In this document: positions 1 to 50,391 of the stretch, one piece after another
Position numbering within the stretch: position 1 is the first letter of the stretch
How the letters are laid out: every line of letters begins with the position of its first letter
Assembly (NCBI RefSeq): GCF_001625305.1
Contig: NW_017804242.1
Span: 4,577,134 to 4,641,133, forward strand
Length of the DNA: 64,000 nucleotides
Direction: 5' to 3'
Origin: Branchiostoma belcheri
Taxonomy: Eukaryota > Chordata > Leptocardii > Amphioxiformes > Branchiostomatidae
The notes under the pieces: generated by a model
Seen by the model: only the letters and a program-made list of their open reading frames with translations
Database searches by the model: none
Told to the model about the DNA's origin: nothing
Made by a program: the position numbers and the translations under genes

Positions 1-37431
<37,431 letters not shown>

Positions 37432-37484
37432 GAACGATACAACATTCCAAAATGGAGGACCAAATTGAATATAACTCGTACCTA

Positions 37485-37790
37485 CAACACACTAGTGGTG
37501 GCTTCAAATGGCTGAGTTGCTAGGTGGACACAAGATTGAGAGGTCTCGGGTTCAAACCCTGGCATTCCTGGCCAGACACTGTGTCCTAGGCAAGGGTACT
37601 TTACCCGACTTTCCTCACTCCACCCAGGTTTAAAATGGTTCCTGACTTCAGTTGGGGAGGTAAAAAGTGATGGAAGGAGAGGGATGGGCCACCGCCAATA
37701 CCCTGCACTAGACACAGTGGATTAACATTACCCACTGTCACTATGGTCTCAAAATACTATGGGACTAGCCTTACCTAAATATTACCATTT
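37485..37790 (+). mobile_element. tRNA-derived SINE in the WDR31 3' UTR
   Basis: Box A-like TGGCTGAGTTG at 37509-37519 and box B GGTTCAAACC at 37549-37558 are correctly spaced. A conserved tail (GACTTTCCTCACTCCACCC, CTGACTTCAGTTGGGGAGG, ACCCACTGTCACTATGG) follows, of the kind seen in metazoan tRNA-SINEs with a conserved core. It lies 54 bp after the WDR31 stop. Confidence 0.75.
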
Positions 37791-37876
37791 ACTTACTGTA
37801 ACAGTACAATGATGTTGCAATGAACTCGCCAATCTCAATCTTCTGCACAGCAGTACAGGACCAAAGAATATCATAA

Positions 37877-38167
37877 GGCCACACCAATTTAATTTGTTGG
37901 TTCTCAGATTTTTTCAGAAAAAATATGAAGCGACAGGGCGAAAAAAAATAAAAATAAAAACAGGTCTAGGCATCCCATTATAGGCTTAAATGCTACAAAA
38001 TGAGCCATGAAGTCAACACAAAAGGCTGGGTTAAAATTTAAACATTGAATTTTGAACTTTTAATCAAACCACTGCAATGATTGATGGGAAAACTGTAACA
38101 ACTAGGAAGAAAAGGACTTTCCTCAACTGTTTTGGGGCAAAACATGAGCATTTTTCAGTTGATGGCC
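37877..38167. mobile_element. GGCCACACC MITE with internal deletion, in the WDR31 3' UTR
   Basis: The left end is GGCCACACCAATTTAATTTG; TAA lies at 37874-37876 and 38168-38170. The right end keeps only GGCC, so the right TIR was lost by deletion near CATTTTTCAGTTGAT. It is inverted relative to 17361-17733. Confidence 0.8.
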
Positions 38168-38769
38168 TAAAGGACAATATCATAAAGGACTGTAGAGATA
38201 CAGAAACTTGAATTCAGGGATCTACGTTTAAATAATAATAAAAACTGAACCATTCCAATGGTAAGAAATATTTTTTTTGTGCAGTACAAATTGAAAATCA
38301 GACAATCCTGTAGATCAATTGTTTACAAAGTAAATAAAAGTGAACTGAAAACGTTACAGCTTTAAAAAAAATTCAATCTTGTATGAACAAGATCAAATAA
38401 AAGGAAAATGTACAAGCATTTGTACATGATTATGAACTTCAAGAAGGTGGGAGACTGTCACAGAAACGTCAGATATAAAAAAAACACTGATTGTCAAGCA
38501 AGGAACCTTCTTATAATGTCACATTGCTGTTGACTTTTCAGAAAGAATGCTTAAAGTTTGTATATTTTTCACTGTGAATGTGTTGCAGAAATCACATTGT
38601 GTAATTACTGTTTGTTGTGCATTAGGCTTTGTGATACATGTAGTTTCACCTGATGTTTCTTTCTTCTCATAAAGTGATGATTGTTACAAACTGCCAAAAT
38701 GCTTTTTGAAAAGATGTAAGTTATTATGGTATAATGTTGATGTGGAAATTTATTATGTAGAAATGTTTC

Positions 38770-38775
38770 AATAAA
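38770..38775 (+). promoter_or_regulatory. Candidate poly(A) signal for WDR31
   Basis: A canonical AATAAA lies about 1.3 kb after the WDR31 stop. Earlier AATAAA-like hexamers (near 38333) could also be used. No transcript data are available. Confidence 0.4.
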
Positions 38776-40119
38776 TGATATCTGAGCTAATATAAATGTA
38801 TCTAGTTTCTTTTGTATATACTTTATCAAAGGGATGTGTAACTTAAACAGATATTAATGACAGACTTGACATAACTTGTATACCCATAGTTTTATTAGGT
38901 TGCTGCTGATGTCTTTACCAATAATTAACCGGTTGTTGCATTGCAATACCTAAAAATGTCATTTTGGACCAGTCCTTTTTAAATTTGTTAAAAATATTTT
39001 TACAAATCGTCTTACACATTATGGTGAATATTGGAAACAAACAAGCAGTTAGTACACATATTTGTTTTGCATTTGCACGTTCCAAAACAAAATCATAAAT
39101 TTACCAAAAAAACACCCCCTCATGTCAGAGTGGTTTGATCCATGACGTCACTAGCACAGGTGGGAAAGACACCTTCATTCGACCTTCCAGATAGCGTCCC
39201 CAAAAGGTGAGAATTTTTTTTACCTGTAGGAAAAATTACTTCAGTGTAGTATTGTCTGTTTCTGTCTTGTTTACCTTATTTACCTATCTCAGTGTCTTTT
39301 GAGTTACATTACATATACATAACGTTACATACCATTTCTAAATGTATATAATTGTTAATTTATAAAATAACAATTATATACAAGTCCATCAGTGCATACA
39401 CAAAACTCAATCGGTATTATTTACAGTAGACAAGGTAATGTTTGAAGCTTACATCGTCTGTTTTGTTTGCGTGTGTCTGTCTATAAACAGTGTGCCTGGG
39501 TGTAAACAGATAAGTCGTTATACTAATCTGTGTTTACAGTTAAAGACAGTATACTCATAGTATACTCCATGCTAATAAGTCCATGTTGGTGTGTTACGCC
39601 GAAGGGCGGTTATACCGGCTATACAGATACAGATAGTGCAGTGCCGGCTCTTTTGATATATGTGTGTACACATACCAAACTTGTGTGTACATCAAATCCG
39701 GATGCACCAAGCACTTACTAACGTGTTACGTATATGATCATAAGCCATATACGAATCTAAAAGCACCACGGATACTGTTTAAAATCCAGTTGATACTAGT
39801 ACTAGAAACTGTTACACGCGTACGTTTTGACTTTTCGTGGACGTTTACTAGATGGGATAACAAATGCAATACACAAAAAAGTTTTTGTATAGATGTTAAA
39901 TATAACTTTAACCAGCTGTATAAACATGTCTTAATCCATCTTAGATTAATAACATTACTGTTTGACCAGATTATTTGTTCAGCCTTTGATAACCGCATTA
40001 TTAGCTGCGTAACAAAGTGTGAGAAAAAAGGCCATAGAAGACATAATTTACGTTTCAAAAATGTCATGTAGAAAATTGAATTCAAAACATCTTAACCACA
40101 TGCCTCTGTGATCATGGAG
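38776..40119. other. Intergenic, no gene seen
   Basis: Between the WDR31 3' end and the first CCAAT repeat. A pair of overlapping ORFs of 135 and 115 residues on opposite strands at 39664-40085 lacks protein-like composition and splice context, so I leave it unannotated. Confidence 0.55.
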
Positions 40120-40248
40120 CACCAATCTTATAGCCCCGCCCACCTCCGTATAACGTTGACATGCAGCCACTCTCTCATTGGTCGAACTACTAATTGCCAC
40201 GCTATCATTGGTTGAACTGCTAATTGTGACGGACAGCCAGGATCAGTC
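40120..40248 (+). repeat. CCAAT-box dispersed repeat, copy 2
   Basis: Has the GC-box-like CCCCGCCCACCTCC, then CACTCTCTCATTGGTCGAAC and ATTGGTTGAACTGCTAATTG, ending GACGGACAGCCAGGATC. It is close to the 53.5 kb copy. Confidence 0.7.
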
Positions 40249-42403
40249 TATTTGACCTATCTTAGTAACATACAGTACCTTTTGTCCTGTTTAATTATTC
40301 ATACGGCCGGTAGTAAGATTCTATACACTGGACACGTTCGTTTTTGTGTTCCAACAATACAACGGGTGACAGCGACATAATGCAACCTTTACTTAACCTT
40401 TTGTTACAATAATCCGCCGGAACAATCACAATTAGGTAACTCATGTACACATAATGGGACGTCCAAATATTTGACTAGCCCCGCGTAATCCGTATGTATA
40501 AAACACGTTCGGATTTATGGTCTTGTTTGGCAGTCATTATTGAAATATATGTGAGTCATAGTAGTGTGAGCCACTATGCTGAGTTCACGTTGGGTGTTTA
40601 AGTATCAACAAAAACCAAGCAGATGTCAGGAGGGAAAGACTGGCCACTGAAATAAGAAGTGACGCAATTCTTAACTGCAAATATCCACTACTTAAGGGTT
40701 AATGACCTGCCTGATCCTCGGTGTATATCGTGTGATAAAGCCCTGGCAGTTGCTATAACCACCGAATAAAACCACCGAGTCAGCGTAGCGTAGAGCGTAG
40801 ACTAGAGTGAGTGAAACATATAGTAGTTCCTTTACTCCAGTAGCTCACTAACCATGTTACAAGGCGATGTTTTAGACAGTTAACACTATACTTCTACTAA
40901 TCATTATCAATATACCTTTTAAAAAGTAAAAATGATAGATCATTCACATAATGTGATGCTGTCACAAACAGTCTCTTGGTACGTGCAAATCACAAATAAA
41001 GAGACTGGCATGTTTACTTCAGCCAAGGGCATTCAAGCAAATACTTGTCGAAACTGTTTTAGAAAGTGGCAGCAATAATGATCTCAGTGCTAGTGCAATG
41101 TTTGACCGATTTGTCAATGCCATGTAGATTTCACAAAACGTCAACATAGTCACGAAACGTACATTGATATTGACAAATCTAGCTGTTGTTGGGATTATGG
41201 CCCTATTGATATTTCATTCTAGAAGGTAATAACCCTTACTGTGTACAAATAGGTAAATATATGAAAGAATGTTTGGACCTTAAAACAAGTAGTATAAGTT
41301 GTCTTGTACGTAGTTCAATTCTGTTGTACCCACTTATCTGTTTGTATGTCTACATGTTTAAGACCTTATGAAAGTCCCTGTACCTTTGTTGTGCCAATAA
41401 AGTTAATATTGAATGGTCAAATATAAGCCATTATAGTCGTTATATTAGGCCTGGTGAATGTGAAAGAAGGTTACTAGCAAAAAAAAGAGGTTGGAGTCGG
41501 TGGGTAGCTGAACAGATCCAACAAATTAAGTTTAACAAATTGAATGTAAAACTCAAATGCACCAGGGAAGGGGCACAGACATATTTGACATTTGAAACAT
41601 TTTAGCAGTGTCAACTGGGAGAAAACAGCCTCAAGTGCTTATATAGAAAATATCAAGTTCTCACTTAAAATGTAAAACAAGTTCTTCTATTGTCAGAACG
41701 GCGTTGCTCTTGATTCACGTACGCTTCTCACGGTATACTGAAGAGTCAACCGCCGGTTTTGTTATTTCACACAAGTACTGCGGTTGAAATAGTTTCAATA
41801 TTCCGGGGTCTTTTTTTACCATTTAGCCCCGCCACTTTGGCATAGTACTAGTAACTTCTGAAGGGCTGGGTCTCCATTCGAGTGCAGTCCTTATTTCTAT
41901 TATACTAGGCAATCTTTACAAGAGGTTCAAAGGAGCCTCAAGTACATACACTTTGTTCCCTGTACATCACAAGTGTTGCTCTTAGAATTAACTTCGGTTT
42001 TGAAGCACAGCAACATGTTTCTGCTTCGATGCCTTCTACATCTGGGAGCTAGATGAGAGGTCTGTTTTAGCATGGAGGTATAATATCATACCTACATGCT
42101 TTTAGTTTCGGACGCAGAAGAATTATATGTTTTTAGACAAACTTTTGGATCCGACATTAGCATCCAAGCCGTCACGAAAAACGCAACGACAGAGATTTTG
42201 AATTGTAAGGTAAGTCAGTCAGTCAAGAAAAGCAATAATCTAATAATGTGAAACAGCTTTCAGTGTGAGTACATTTGAATATTAACGCATAATTTTCGGT
42301 CCTCCTCTGACTTGGTTGTTACTAGCTGCATGACATTTTTATGTATTTGGCTATTAGTGATGATAGAATTGATATAATGTGCCCAACAGGTAATTATCAC
42401 TGA
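40249..42403. other. Intergenic, mostly unassigned
   Basis: A probable LINE-type 3' tail ends near 41412 (GTTGTGCCAATAAAGTTAAT). Near 41447-41590 a relic of the AGGCCTAGG long subfamily is visible (AACTCAAATGCACCAGG). No gene was seen. Confidence 0.45.
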
Positions 42404-42802
42404 GGCCATGTTGATTTGATTATATGGATGACATCCGCGCGCGCATGAATTTTCGGCCGTTTCCAAAAAAATAAAAAATTTCAACCATACTGTAAATCGT
42501 ACAAAACAGTTGCAAAATGAGCAAAAATATACCATAAGTTACAAAAAAAATTAATAAAAACTATACCAATGTTGTAGAATGCCAAAATCAAACGAAAAAA
42601 GACGAAATTGTAAAGAAATTAACTTGAAGACTAGATTATTCGCCAAACCATATTCTGTGCAATTTGCTCAACCCTCGTGACCGCGTAGATTTCATAATGA
42701 AAAGAACTTTTTGTTTTTTGCAAAACTTTTTTTTTATTCGCACGCGCGCATCAGTTTTGGGGCTCCGGAGGATGTCATCCATATAATCAAATCAACATGG
42801 CC
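42404..42802. mobile_element. GGCCATGTTGATTTG Harbinger-like MITE
   Basis: Perfect terminal inverted repeats of at least 33 bp (start GGCCATGTTGATTTGATTA) with inner ATGGATGACATCC. Flanked by TGA at 42401-42403 and 42803-42805. It is 399 bp and non-coding, with CG-rich GCGCGCG subterminal words in both arms. Confidence 0.85.
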
Positions 42803-42984
42803 TGATGTAGTATTGGAGGGCCAAATTACGATGAGACAATGAATCAGCCATGGGGATGTTTATTTTAGTGAAGGGCAAAGAAAGATTGAACCGTTTTTAT
42901 ACCTACGTTTTCATGTTTTATAAGGCCTTAAACAATTGTTACAGTTATAATAAAAGTAGAGGTGCCTCTACATGACATTATACT

Positions 42985-43150
42985 GTCCATCACCATTAGC
43001 AGTTCAACCAATGTCAGCCTAGCAGTTAGCTGTTCAACCAATGAAAAAGTGGCTACACATCCGTGAATTATTTGAGTTTTTATGTTGTTGTGTACATGTG
43101 TATTTTGAAATGTTGACAGAGGTGGGCGTAGCTATGGGACCAATCTATAC
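42985..43150 (-). repeat. CCAAT-box dispersed repeat, copy 3
   Basis: Inverted relative to copy 2: CTGTCCATCACCATTAGCAG, then TTCAACCAATG twice, then GGTGGGCGTAGCTATGG at the GC-box end. Confidence 0.65.
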
Positions 43151-44120
43151 ATACCAGTCTATACAGATGCACACAAGGGACAATATAATACCTGTTGTTA
43201 AATTGGGATGTACTGTACTGATTTCGACAATTGGCGTTTTTCTTTTTGTTTTGTTTTATGACAATTTCACCCTGGTGCGTAGTAAACCTGGAATACCGGG
43301 TATCAAGTTTCAATTAAAGACAGGCGTCCGCCTCCATTGTCGGTAAGACATGCGAACATTAGCCACGCCCACAGCAATTATGTCCACTATTTACATAACG
43401 ATTATGGTTGACGTGTGTTATTATCTTTTGTTACTCAGCTGGTCTCTGTGGGGCAAACGAGACGTTCTGAATTCACTACAGCTTCCATTCCCCACCTAGT
43501 TGGACACAGAAGATTTTGATACGGTATCTTTGAATCTTTATCCTAAAAATGGAAGGAGTTTTACACGGAAGATAGTCCTGCATTCGTGTCGTGATACGGA
43601 GAGGCTGGTCGAAGTTTGGGCACCTTGGTTTGTTCGCCGGTCCTCGGAAATACGTGAAGGTGGGTTTTGTCTTGTTTTTGCATCGTTTGTTATTTCTTAC
43701 AAACAACAAGTGTAGCAGGTATATTTAAGTGGGGTCTTGAGGACACCTGTAAGGTACAGGCTTGAAGACACCTATTGTACGTAAAGGTAAGGTACTATAT
43801 GGGCAGGGACTCATAATTTTGGTATTGGCTAGTTGTCGCTAGTAGCAGTGATATTGGCATTGTTAAATCTGTCCATGGCTACATAATGTTACATTATAGA
43901 TTTATACATGATTCTACATTATCGTTTGATTTCGTGAACAAATAGTACATGTACACTGTCTGGTCTCATCGTCAGTTCTTAATACAAGGCGATTTGAAAG
44001 TTGAGCCTCTAGTCTCCACCAGGCCTTTTAGGCTTCCAAGTAACAATCGCATGTGATGCAAGGAAGCGAGCCTAATACTTCAGTACCTCGGCTTCTGACA
44101 GGAGCTTGGTAGGGGGTAAG

Positions 44121-44240
44121 GCCTAGGAAAGAAATGTTTTTTGTTACCAGACCGACTCTAGAAAAATTCACCGGTCCTAGCTTTTTTCTTTGATGGACCG
44201 CTGACAAGTCCATAATTTTTTCGATCTGACATTTGTATTG
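44121..44240 (+). repeat. AGGCCTAGG-family fragment
   Basis: AGGCCTAGGAAAGAAATG followed by GACCGACTCTAGAAAAATTC matches the left end of 28149-28503. The right end is missing. Confidence 0.55.
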
Positions 44241-44849
44241 AATCAAATTTCAAAGCCTGCCATTTTCAGAAGCAAATCTTATTGAGTAAATGAAGACCTA
44301 GCCCTAGTGCATAATTCTGGTTTACATGTACCAGTAGCTGAATTGGGAGCGGCACTTTGAAGATCTGGTCTGGTCTGGTCTAGTCTAGTCTCTTCTCCGT
44401 AAGACAGGTGGATGATATGCCGGTAAATAGTTGGTCCCAACGGGGTCACCTGGACATTCATTGGACGGTCAACTCCTACAGGAAATCATTCGGTCTATTT
44501 TCATTCGTAGCGAGATAGTTCTGCTGTCTGGGTCTTTTGTCTCTTTTATAAAGAAATGGTTCGGTTATCAACTGACAGGTAGTCAAGATACGGATCCAGA
44601 CAGCTTTGCCGTCTAAAAATAACCTTTTATAACCGAAAAAACTCCCCTATTATTGCACGTGTTATCTCTGTAATACGTCAGTGTGTCATATTTATATTTC
44701 AGTCCATAACATGGTATGGATGAAATATATTGTTTCGAGATTTCGATCCGGATATTTTCCTAAATCATGTCAATGTCTTACATTGTGCAGTAAGACTCTA
44801 CAATGACAGTGACAATGGCTGATATTTGAAAACCTATGTCTGCTATCTC

Positions 44850-45025
44850 CTGTTGTAGAGTGAATGGTGTTTGTACATATTTGTATATAGTGTGTTTCTG
44901 TGTACCTGTCCTGTCTTGTTTTTTTAACAAATTTGTAAAAATCGAATGCATAATTCAGGGCTGCATTAGCATTCCCTGCTTTTGTTCGATTTTGTTGGAT
45001 TGAATAAATTGAATTGAATTGAAAT
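44850..45025 (+). repeat. LINE-type 3' tail with TTGAA microrepeat
   Basis: TTTGTTCGATTTTGTTGGAT then GAATAAATTGAATTGAATTG is typical of the 3' UTR and simple-repeat tail of CR1/L2-like LINEs. No reverse-transcriptase sequence is attached. Confidence 0.4.
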
Positions 45026-45037
45026 GGGGTGTATGTT

Positions 45038-45147
45038 TAGCCTGGGTGCCATCCTCCGCGGTTACTGCCGGCTCCCTGTTGTCTCTCGCTACCTCGACCG
45101 TAGGAAGCCGTGGTATTAAACTACGGAGGATGATGGCACCCAGGCTA
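45038..45147. mobile_element. TAGCCTGGGTGCC foldback element, second copy
   Basis: The ends TAGCCTGGGTGCCATC and GATGGCACCCAGGCTA carry inner CTCCG / CGGAG stems. It shares only the terminal 13-14 bases with 18886-18972; the interiors differ. No exact target duplication. Confidence 0.75.
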
Positions 45148-48034
45148 GTACTTGCTTGCCTTAACAGTCAATCAGGACATAAGAAAGGCTCCACAGTCCG
45201 ACACACATCAGTACCTGTACACAGATAGACGCAGGTTGCAGGTATGCGTCTTCAAAAAGCCGCTTCTGTCCTGAGGACTCGAGGTCGCCCTGTGTGCTTT
45301 GTTGAGATGTTGTTTCAGAGAGTTTGCTACATTATTTGTTCCACGGTGTCTAGAGTGGCAGCCTAGCGTGGTGTTATTGCTGGCTTGGCGTTCATCTTGT
45401 CTGAATGGGGACAGCGCTGTCCAAACAAATGCTAACCAAGATCCCACGGGGCATAATACTGTATATGTATACGTGACACACATTGAATTTCATACTAAAT
45501 TCTGACGGAAAATGGTTACTGGTGACACCTAAAAAAAATAAAGGACACATCTTTGGGGCATGTTTCTGTAGTTTTAAATGCCCAAAGTATGCTGATTGAA
45601 ATGTGTTAATGTGAAGCAGTGTGTGTCAATATCACAAAGGTTGCTCTGAAATCGCATTGGATGCCTAATCCTTCCTGGTGGGTGATCCCTTTCTAAACTA
45701 AACCCGTCCAACATTTCGTCTGGAAGAGCAGCTTTGCGTGCCTCCATTGCATTGGGATTAAACAATGATTGCCTCGCTGTTACGTTTTGATGCGTTCAGC
45801 ATAATTGCGTTTATGAGCACATTTCTAACTTTTAGTTGGAGCATGGAGGTTTACCCCCATGGTTAGAGAAGATCACCAGTTGATATAATTTATGCAAATT
45901 TGACCTTATTTGCATGATCGATCAGAAAAATAAAGCAGTTATCATAGATTTGAACAAAATTTTGCAATGGTATGGAGTCGTTGAACTCGTGTTCCCTACT
46001 AGCATGCAATCTAGTACCATAACATTTCAGGCGGAAGTTCATGCAAAGTCACAGGACTTTTAAGTAAGATAAATATTGTGAGCTTAAAAGGTTTCTGTGT
46101 TGTGTACACTTCAACTCACATTCACTATTCCATTCTTTAAGCACACATTGAAAGTCCTTTCTTTAAGCACACCTTAAACAATGCGTAAAGGTTCAATTTT
46201 CCCCTTATCTGTACCTTTACACATACTTTATGATGAGCTTAAAGATTATATTTTGTACAGTGATTGTTGCTGGCTTTTATCACTCAGTTCACAACTAGTA
46301 CACAATTAGCGTGCATTCTGTTACCAGATAGATCCTACCCTTGGCCTTGTAAATGCGATTTAACGTCCTAAGCAAGGCCAGAAAAATCTACCAGGACTCG
46401 GGTTGCCCCTTTTCTGGTATGTAAACCCGTGTTCTGAAAGCGGGCCTTTTAACACGACAGTAAACAATGGACGATCGCATGTCCCGTGCGGAGGTCAGCT
46501 TGTAAGAAAACAACCCCGCGCTTAGGAGACGTTACTGTTACCTGGCGACGGCACAGGTGTGGTACAGGTAGTCAGTGTACACCTGGTCTGGGACAGGGAC
46601 GCTTCTCTCTGAGTGTCACAGGTGAGTAGATAGGTATTCTGCCATCGAGATAGTGAAGATACTGATATCAGTTATCCACCGTCTGTGTTGTACACCTAGT
46701 TCAGGACTCAAATGACTACGTGATACGTTTGGAAGTTTTCATTGTTTTTTTTTATTGACTATAACATGAAAAGCTGGTCGATTTGTCCGCTGTGTAAGTG
46801 CTATCCTGGTGGTAACAAGACTATGAGCTTCCGAAAATAGTTTTATCAGGTTGGTAGAACATAGGCCGGATGTAGGAACTTCTTTTGTCACAACGACTAT
46901 GAGCTGCATTGCCTGCACAAAATCCATTCTTTACGCACACTTAAAAGTTCTGTTTCTTTCTTCCCATATACCTTTACGCTTGCTTTAATGTGTGCTTAAA
47001 AATGCGGTTTCGTGCGTGCATGCAGCGCTGGATTTTGTACGACAAAGAAAGCCCTCAGCTTGCACCATGTGACCTGGACCTTTTTTTAGTCGGTAAACAA
47101 TATGTAGATTTGCCAAAAGATCGATACATTTGAAGGCTAGAACATCGCTGCGTGTTATAGAAACTAGAACTCTTTGAATATGAAAGGTAGAATATCATTC
47201 TTTCATTCTTCATGAAATCTAAGTGGCCAGGAAGGTTCAAGAAATGACAACACACAGAAGTTGGGATACCAATCAATGAATTCTAAAGTTTTGTTCCTTC
47301 ACATCTTCTTTGAGTATGGAGGATCAGAAAAGAGCATTCTACAACACCAGCATATCCATTTTCCAGTACGTTTTTTTAGTACGGACTATAATTGATAATT
47401 ATGCAATAAGATTTAAGGTATGGGCGCAAACTTTTTGTTTGAAAACAAACAAAAATTGAGATGAGTGTAGCCTTATGTCTAGCCTCCACCAGGACTTTCT
47501 ACGGGAATACGGATCGTAGAATTCGACAAAAAAGAGAGTAAAATTGGCCAAGAGAGTCCGGCCGCGGGGAGGTAGTTTCTTTCCCTCCACGGCCAGTCAA
47601 ACCTACAATGTGGCCAAACTCCCCTGGCAAATATTCTCCTATATATAGCCAGCGTAGTTAATCTGGTAGAGACTACCTTATGTCTCTGAAAGCGACTGAA
47701 AGTCGCCTAAGGCTATTAAGCTATTAGTGCCCACCTGCAGTTTCATAGCAACGTATACACTCTAGCTTAGCGGTCTGTAACAGGCTGATCCCTGCAAGCA
47801 CATTACTCTTGTAGCGCGCGACGCAAAGTGCAAATAAATTATACCATTCTGCTGTGATATATTGTTATAATCTTCTGGTCTCTAAGTTAAATTGGAGTTG
47901 TGTACTGATTGAAATATGATTACGGCCGACAAATATTTGATAAAGGATAAACGGCAAATGGCTCAATGTTGATTTGTCACTTGTAAGCAGGCGGGCAACC
48001 AAACAAACTTGGCGCTGAGGCAAGGGGAATGTTG

Positions 48035-48200
48035 AGGTGTAGACCGATCGTGAGTGTCCATCATAATTAATCTTTCAGCCAATGAGAGGATGGTAATTAT
48101 CGGTTCGACCAATGATTGAGTGGCTGCATGTCCGTCAAATATATGCGTTTCTGTGCATCTATTTTGCATTTTGGCGGAGGTAAGCGAATCTATATACATA
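48035..48200 (-). repeat. CCAAT-box dispersed repeat, copy 4
   Basis: Inverted: GTGTCCATCATAATTAATC, AGCCAATGAGAGGATGG, GGTTCGACCAATGATTGAG, then TTTTGGCGGAGGTAAGCG where the GC-rich end lies. Confidence 0.6.
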
Positions 48201-48720
48201 GAAAGCCAAATTTTCTGGTCAATTTTCAACTGGTTTAATGGATTTCGTTTACCAGTAAGTCCGATTGAATTCACTAATTCTATTAGTAGATAACAGAAGT
48301 AGAAGGCTATATATTTTGCAACATGGACTAACTACGTATTCTAACTCCGTATTCTCTTTATGTTGGCTACAATTGCAAACCTATTTCTGTTGTCGTTTTC
48401 GAAATGCGTGGGTCTTCGTTTGCTAATCGCATTGTTTTATACTTGACAGCTCCATTCATATACAGTCATTCATTATAAGCGCCCAATAAAAAGGTTTATT
48501 TGCTATGAACGGGGGATCTCTGTAACTCAAGTATCATTTGTTGTGCTTGGTACAGTTTATGGTTACATGTATAAACAGTGTTTGCCATAGATACCCGTGT
48601 CATCTAAGTGATTAGCGATTAATATTTCTGAGCGAGAGTCATTCTGATATTAGTCATAGTAATGTTAAAGTGCAGGGTATGTCCATTATGTCCATTACGG
48701 GTTATACAGAATGATGCAAC

Positions 48721-48857
<137 letters not shown>

Positions 48858-50049
48858 TCTCTAAGAAGTAGGATAGAGAGAGGTAGGCTAAGTGTTTAGA
48901 AGTTGTCTAAGAATACTTTTACCTAATGTTTTTCTCTATGTACGTGTATGTACCTATCATTTATGACATAGCTGGATAATGATATCATATCCAGACCTTC
49001 AAATTAGAAAAAAAACGAATTTCTAGAAATCTAAATCCTGCAGTTACTACATCCAATAAATTCTTCCTTAGGCTTATACCTTGTGACAATGGTGATGATG
49101 ACTATAGCATGTTCAGAACACGAGATATCATTGCCATAAGTTCTGCTGCAGTACCCGGGAAAGCAGACGGGGTTAAAATCTAACAATTTCTTCGGTAGGT
49201 CAAGATCTAATCACGTATTCAATTTCATAACAATCCATTCATAGCTTCTTGAGTTATGGTGTTGAATCCCATACATGTATGGATCCAAAGAAACCAACGC
49301 TACCAAAAATAGGACGAGGTAACAATTCATTTTTGCCGTCTTGAGTTATTCTAATGTCATTATGAAACGTATTCCCAGATGGAACGTATACCGGTACAGT
49401 TAGCTTTGAAAAACATAACCTCCCATCGTAACATATAGGCTAGGTGTATGTAGTCGCCCACGTAGTTTATCCAATAAGAGGTAGGCATACTTAAACGTTA
49501 AGCCTGGCGATCTGTGAGCAAATACGTATGGTCGTTTGTTGACGGCCAAACAATTGACGTTGTTGTTCTTTTACATCGAGCTGGTTTACTGCCTCTCGAT
49601 GCTTATCTCTGAAAGGTGACCCTGAAAGCACCCCCATGTGACCTCAGGGAGATCTTAATCTCTGTAATTACGTAAACAGTCTGTCTTTACGCTTCAGTAG
49701 GGGCTTGAGGATGGCTTCCGTGTTTCTGTGAGTACTTGTTCCTGTGTTATCGTATCCAGAACCGTGCCTGTCTACTGTCTAGTTCGTAGCACCTGAAAAG
49801 GTTATGGTAAAGATCAGGTACGATTTTGGATAGCCTCATCCCATCCAAGACGGTAGATTTGCCCAGGCATTGTTCTGGATACGCGTAGACTATCCAAAAC
49901 CGTGTTTGAGCACTATAAAATACGGTTCTGGATACAGCAGCACCTGTCGTGCCCTACTTCTAAGGTTGGTCCGCAGCTGCCCGTATGTTTCTATTGTAAG
50001 CCTAACCGTCACTGTTTCCTTCCCTAACCGCCACTGTTTCCTTTCTGCC

Positions 50050-50391
50050 CAGGCGGGTCCAGTTTCGCGACACGGTGCCGGCTGACTCGGGGACAATACG
50101 GCGGGCGTAAACAGCACACGAGTCGCGGTACAGATCAGTGGGCGCCCGGACAAAGCTCGGGCAGGTGGATGTCAGCCCGGGAGAGGAGAAACAAAGGACG
50201 TTAGACGATTCGTGTCAACAGTTTGCTACTCTCCTACAAAGTTTGGTACACATTTGGGGAAAAGATATGGCGTAAACATGAGCAGGAATGAGGGTTGCTA
50301 CGGGGAATGTAGTGCCTTCACGTAGGCATTAAGCCTGAGGGGACATTCGCGTGACCGGCTATCCCTCGCCTACACCCGTTGTCACTTTACG
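50050..50391 (+). other. Probable non-coding first exon of the 506-residue gene
   Basis: A CpG-rich block in AT-rich surroundings, ending in a strong GGTAAGT-type donor (GT at 50392). The next plausible acceptor is CACACCTCAG at 50912-50921, 95 bp before the start codon. The 5' boundary is not defined; the call is inferred from base composition and splice signals. Confidence 0.45.

Noticed and set aside
39664-40085. Overlapping ORFs of 135 (+) and 115 (-) residues
   Set aside because: Opposite-strand shadows of each other, no domain, no splice context, low-complexity AT-rich composition.
43500-43664. Possible first exon (MDTEDFDTVSLNLYP) with a GTGGGT donor
   Set aside because: No partner exon downstream in phase, no recognised protein, and the donor is weak.
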